Source: Dinoroseobacter sp034111085 (GTDB taxonomy: Bacteria; Pseudomonadota; Alphaproteobacteria; Rhodobacterales; Rhodobacteraceae). From it: 64,000 nt of DNA. The position numbers and the translations under genes were made by a program. Positions 62,596 through 64,000 of this stretch are shown in pieces; the first letter of the stretch is position 1; each line of letters opens with the position of its first letter. The DNA lies in contig JAWUXZ010000034.1 of assembly GCA_034111085.1 (NCBI GenBank), positions 186,001 to 250,000 of the forward strand. The letters are read 5' to 3'. Under the pieces are notes generated by a model. It made no database searches and was not told where the DNA came from. It saw only the letters and a list, made by a program, of their open reading frames with translations.

Positions 62596-63251
62596 GGCAC
62601 GCGCTTGCCTGCCCAATCGAAAAAGCCGCCGGTATCCGCCGGGCTCAGCCCATCCATCACGCGCAACAGGTTCTCGGCGGCCACATCGGCCTCGACTTTC
62701 TTGTGCGCCGGATACCCAGACGTGAACGGCGTCGCCACAGTCCCCGGATGCAGCGCCACCACCACAGCCTCACGTCGTTTACGCCCAATCTCAATTGCGG
62801 CCGTATGCACGATCTGGTTCGCCGCCGCTTTGGCCGCGCGGTACGAATACCACCCGCCCATCGCGTTATCGCCGATGGAGCCGACGCGCGCGGTCAGAAC
62901 GGCAATCCGGCATGCTCTGTCGCGCGGGATCAGGCGCTGGGCGTGTTTCAGTACCAAGGCCGGTCCAATCGCGTTGGCGGCAAACACCTTCGCCATCGCA
63001 TCCGCACTGACCGAAGACAGCGCCTTTTCTGGCGCGCCGCCCTTGGGTGCGAGGATGCCGCTGGCCACGATGATCCGATCAAACGGGCCGTCCAACGCGC
63101 CTAGATGCGCCGCAACGCTCGCCTCGTCGGTGATGTCTAGACCGTCTGCGCTGCGTGACAGCCGCGTGACATCTGCGCCGCGAGCTGCAAGCGCGTCAGC
63201 GAGTGCTGCGCCGATGCCACCTGACGCGCCAATAATAAGTGCATGTTCCAT
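62589..63251 (-). CDS. Short-chain dehydrogenase/reductase family protein
   Basis: 220-aa Rossmann enzyme. The cofactor motif is GASGGIGAALADAL and the active site is YRAAKAA (Tyr and Lys present, within WYSYRAAKAAANQ), with Ser in the preceding segment (TARVGSIGD). ATG 63251 gives MEHALIIGASGG, the usual start; the frame is open to 63287. It heads a two-gene unit with the photolyase. Substrate unknown. Confidence 0.9.
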   Translation of the reverse strand: MEHALIIGASGGIGAALADALAARGADVTRLSRSADGLDITDEASVAAHLGALDGPFDRIIVASGILAPKGGAPEKALSSVSADAMAKVFAANAIGPALVLKHAQRLIPRDRACRIAVLTARVGSIGDNAMGGWYSYRAAKAAANQIVHTAAIEIGRKRREAVVVALHPGTVATPFTSGYPAHKKVEADVAAENLLRVMDGLSPADTGGFFDWAGKRVPW

Positions 63252-63338
63252 GACCAAGCCAGCTAGCCGCATTTGGGCGCTCTGCAAGCGTGCAATTTCA
63301 TTCTTCCCTTTTTAACCAAGCCTTGCCATAACGTGCAC

Positions 63339-63395
63339 ATGACCAAGCAGCCCCCAATGCGCCTACGCGCCCTGCTTCTTCTTAGCCGCCTCTGA
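63339..63395 (+). CDS. Leucine-rich leader peptide of leuA
   Basis: 18 codons, MTKQPPMRLRALLLLSRL, then TGA at 63393-63395. Six of the 18 residues are Leu, four of them in a row (CTG CTT CTT CTT). It lies 84 bases before leuA, and its stop codon is inside the 5' arm of a hairpin. This is the form of a classic transcription-attenuation leader. No strong ribosome site is visible. Confidence 0.75.
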   Translation: MTKQPPMRLRALLLLSRL

Positions 63396-63440
63396 GCGTG
63401 CCTTTTGGCGCGACCGCTCAGAGGAGTTCATCGCGCCAAA
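63389..63440 (+). promoter_or_regulatory. Alternative hairpins of a probable leucine attenuator
   Basis: Hairpin 1 is CCTCTGAGCG (63389-63398) with CGCTCAGAGG (63415-63424), 10 exact pairs. Hairpin 2 is TTTGGCGCGA (63404-63413) with TCGCGCCAAA (63431-63440), also 10 exact pairs. They cannot form together, since each uses the loop of the other. A ribosome stalled on the Leu codons would leave hairpin 1 unformed or change the choice. No long T run follows either, so control may be by termination of a weak type or by blocking translation of leuA. Confidence 0.7.
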
Positions 63441-63479
63441 GACACCCTGAACATCCCGGCTAACTGAAAGACCAAACCC

Positions 63480-64000
63480 ATGACAAAGACTGACGACGCA
63501 AAATCTGGCCAAGATCGCGTGATGATCTTCGACACCACCTTGCGGGACGGCGAACAATCCCCCGGTGCCACCATGACCCATGCCGAGAAGCTGGAGATTG
63601 CCAGCCTGCTTGACGAGATGGGCGTGGATATCATCGAGGCTGGGTTTCCCATCGCCTCAGACGGTGATTTCAACGCCGTGTCCGACATTGCCAAGGCCGC
63701 GCAAACCAGCGTTGTCTGTGGCCTGGCCCGCGCCCAAATAGGTGACATTGATCGCTGCTGGGAGGCCGTCAAGCACGCCAGAAGACCGCGTATTCACACC
63801 TTCATCGGCACCTCGCCGCTGCACCGCGCCATTCCGAACCTGACAAAAGACGAGATGGCCGACCGCATCCACGAGACCGTTAGCCATGCGCGCAACCTTT
63901 GCGATAACGTGCAGTGGTCGCCAATGGATGCGACCCGGACCGAGCATGACTACCTCTGCCGCGTGATTGAGATCGCGATCAAGGCTGGGGCGACCACGAT
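63480..64000 (+). CDS. leuA: 2-isopropylmalate synthase, partial (cut by window end)
   Basis: The first 173 codons of leuA, the first enzyme of leucine synthesis. FDTTLRDGEQSPGATMTHAEKLEI is the family signature, with the Asp/Arg of the active site. Further on are EAGFPIASDGDF and GLARA. The ATG has only a weak ribosome site (GAAAG, 63466-63470). Regulation by the preceding leader is inferred. The frame continues past 64000. Confidence 0.96.
   Translation, partial: MTKTDDAKSGQDRVMIFDTTLRDGEQSPGATMTHAEKLEIASLLDEMGVDIIEAGFPIASDGDFNAVSDIAKAAQTSVVCGLARAQIGDIDRCWEAVKHARRPRIHTFIGTSPLHRAIPNLTKDEMADRIHETVSHARNLCDNVQWSPMDATRTEHDYLCRVIEIAIKAGATT

Noticed and set aside
63363..63431. Minus-strand 22-aa frame (MNSSERSRQKARSEAAKKK)
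   Set aside because: It lies wholly over the leuA leader and its hairpins, which explain the base order better; no ribosome site is visible.
1..64000. CRISPR arrays, insertion sequences, prophage genes
   Set aside because: Read through for regular direct repeats with spacers, terminal inverted repeats with transposases, and phage structural genes; none seen.

Overview
The window looks like chromosomal DNA of an aerobic to micro-aerobic alphaproteobacterium of the Rhodobacterales (Roseobacter-like). The basis is gene content and order: divergent hemN and fnrL next to a complete ccoNOQP-ccoGHIS block, soeABC, phrB-type iron-sulfur photolyase, a second-type GltX, and Rhodobacterales-style dac, clpS and rsmC genes. 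No database search was possible, so the taxonomic call is by recognition only. I see no phage, transposase, integrase, CRISPR array or replication origin.

Layout. 1-2912: the end of a yejB-like gene, then yejE and yejF (oligopeptide / microcin C-type ABC importer). 2923-13357: an oxygen-responsive block with hemN (-), fnrL (+), ccoNOQP, ccoGHI and a short ccoS. Three FNR-type palindromes (4312, 5281, 8994) sit before hemN/fnrL, ccoN and ccoG. 13354-20683: a periplasmic D-Ala-D-Ala carboxypeptidase with SPOR domain, clpS, rsmC, an SDR lacking its catalytic Lys, and heme genes hemF, hemE and hemC. 20813-20884: a heptamer tandem repeat held in the loop of a perfect inverted repeat. 20894-26213: a FAD-linked oxidase, then an uncharacterised five-gene operon (two zinc-ribbon DUF4178 proteins, a 51-aa membrane peptide, DUF350, and a membrane-fused aminopropyltransferase homologue). 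26325: a tRNA gene with anticodon CAT. 26426-35119: a minus-strand operon-like run, soeA, a 45-aa membrane peptide, soeB, soeC, M19 dipeptidase, two uncharacterised genes and galM. 35362-45541: sdaA, ybbP/ybbA divergent from tesA, two unknown membrane proteins, FAH hydrolase, DUF2059, nadD and an aldo-keto reductase. 45622-47904: two tandem Lin0512 paralogues, then a TetR regulator and a PspA/IM30-like gene sharing four identical-type palindromic operators. 47903-57564: MOSC protein, ettA, a CopG-like remnant, cold-shock protein, KAS III, GGCT-like, MATE, gltX, a zincin, two decayed genes abutting at one junction, and a peroxiredoxin. 57656-64000: nadE, an exported MORN-repeat protein, photolyase plus SDR, and a leucine-rich leader peptide with alternative hairpins in front of leuA.

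How parts fit together. FnrL probably senses oxygen and controls hemN, the high-affinity cbb3 oxidase and its assembly genes through the three palindromes; the oxygen-independent (hemN) and oxygen-dependent (hemF) coproporphyrinogen oxidases are both here, with hemE and hemC supplying the same pathway. The SoeABC complex would feed electrons from cytoplasmic sulfite into the quinone pool.

The most interesting unexplained structures are the DUF4178/DUF350/aminopropyltransferase operon, the TetR-PspA unit with four operators, the leuA attenuator, the tiny translationally coupled membrane peptides, and two places where divergent genes start inside the same CATG.
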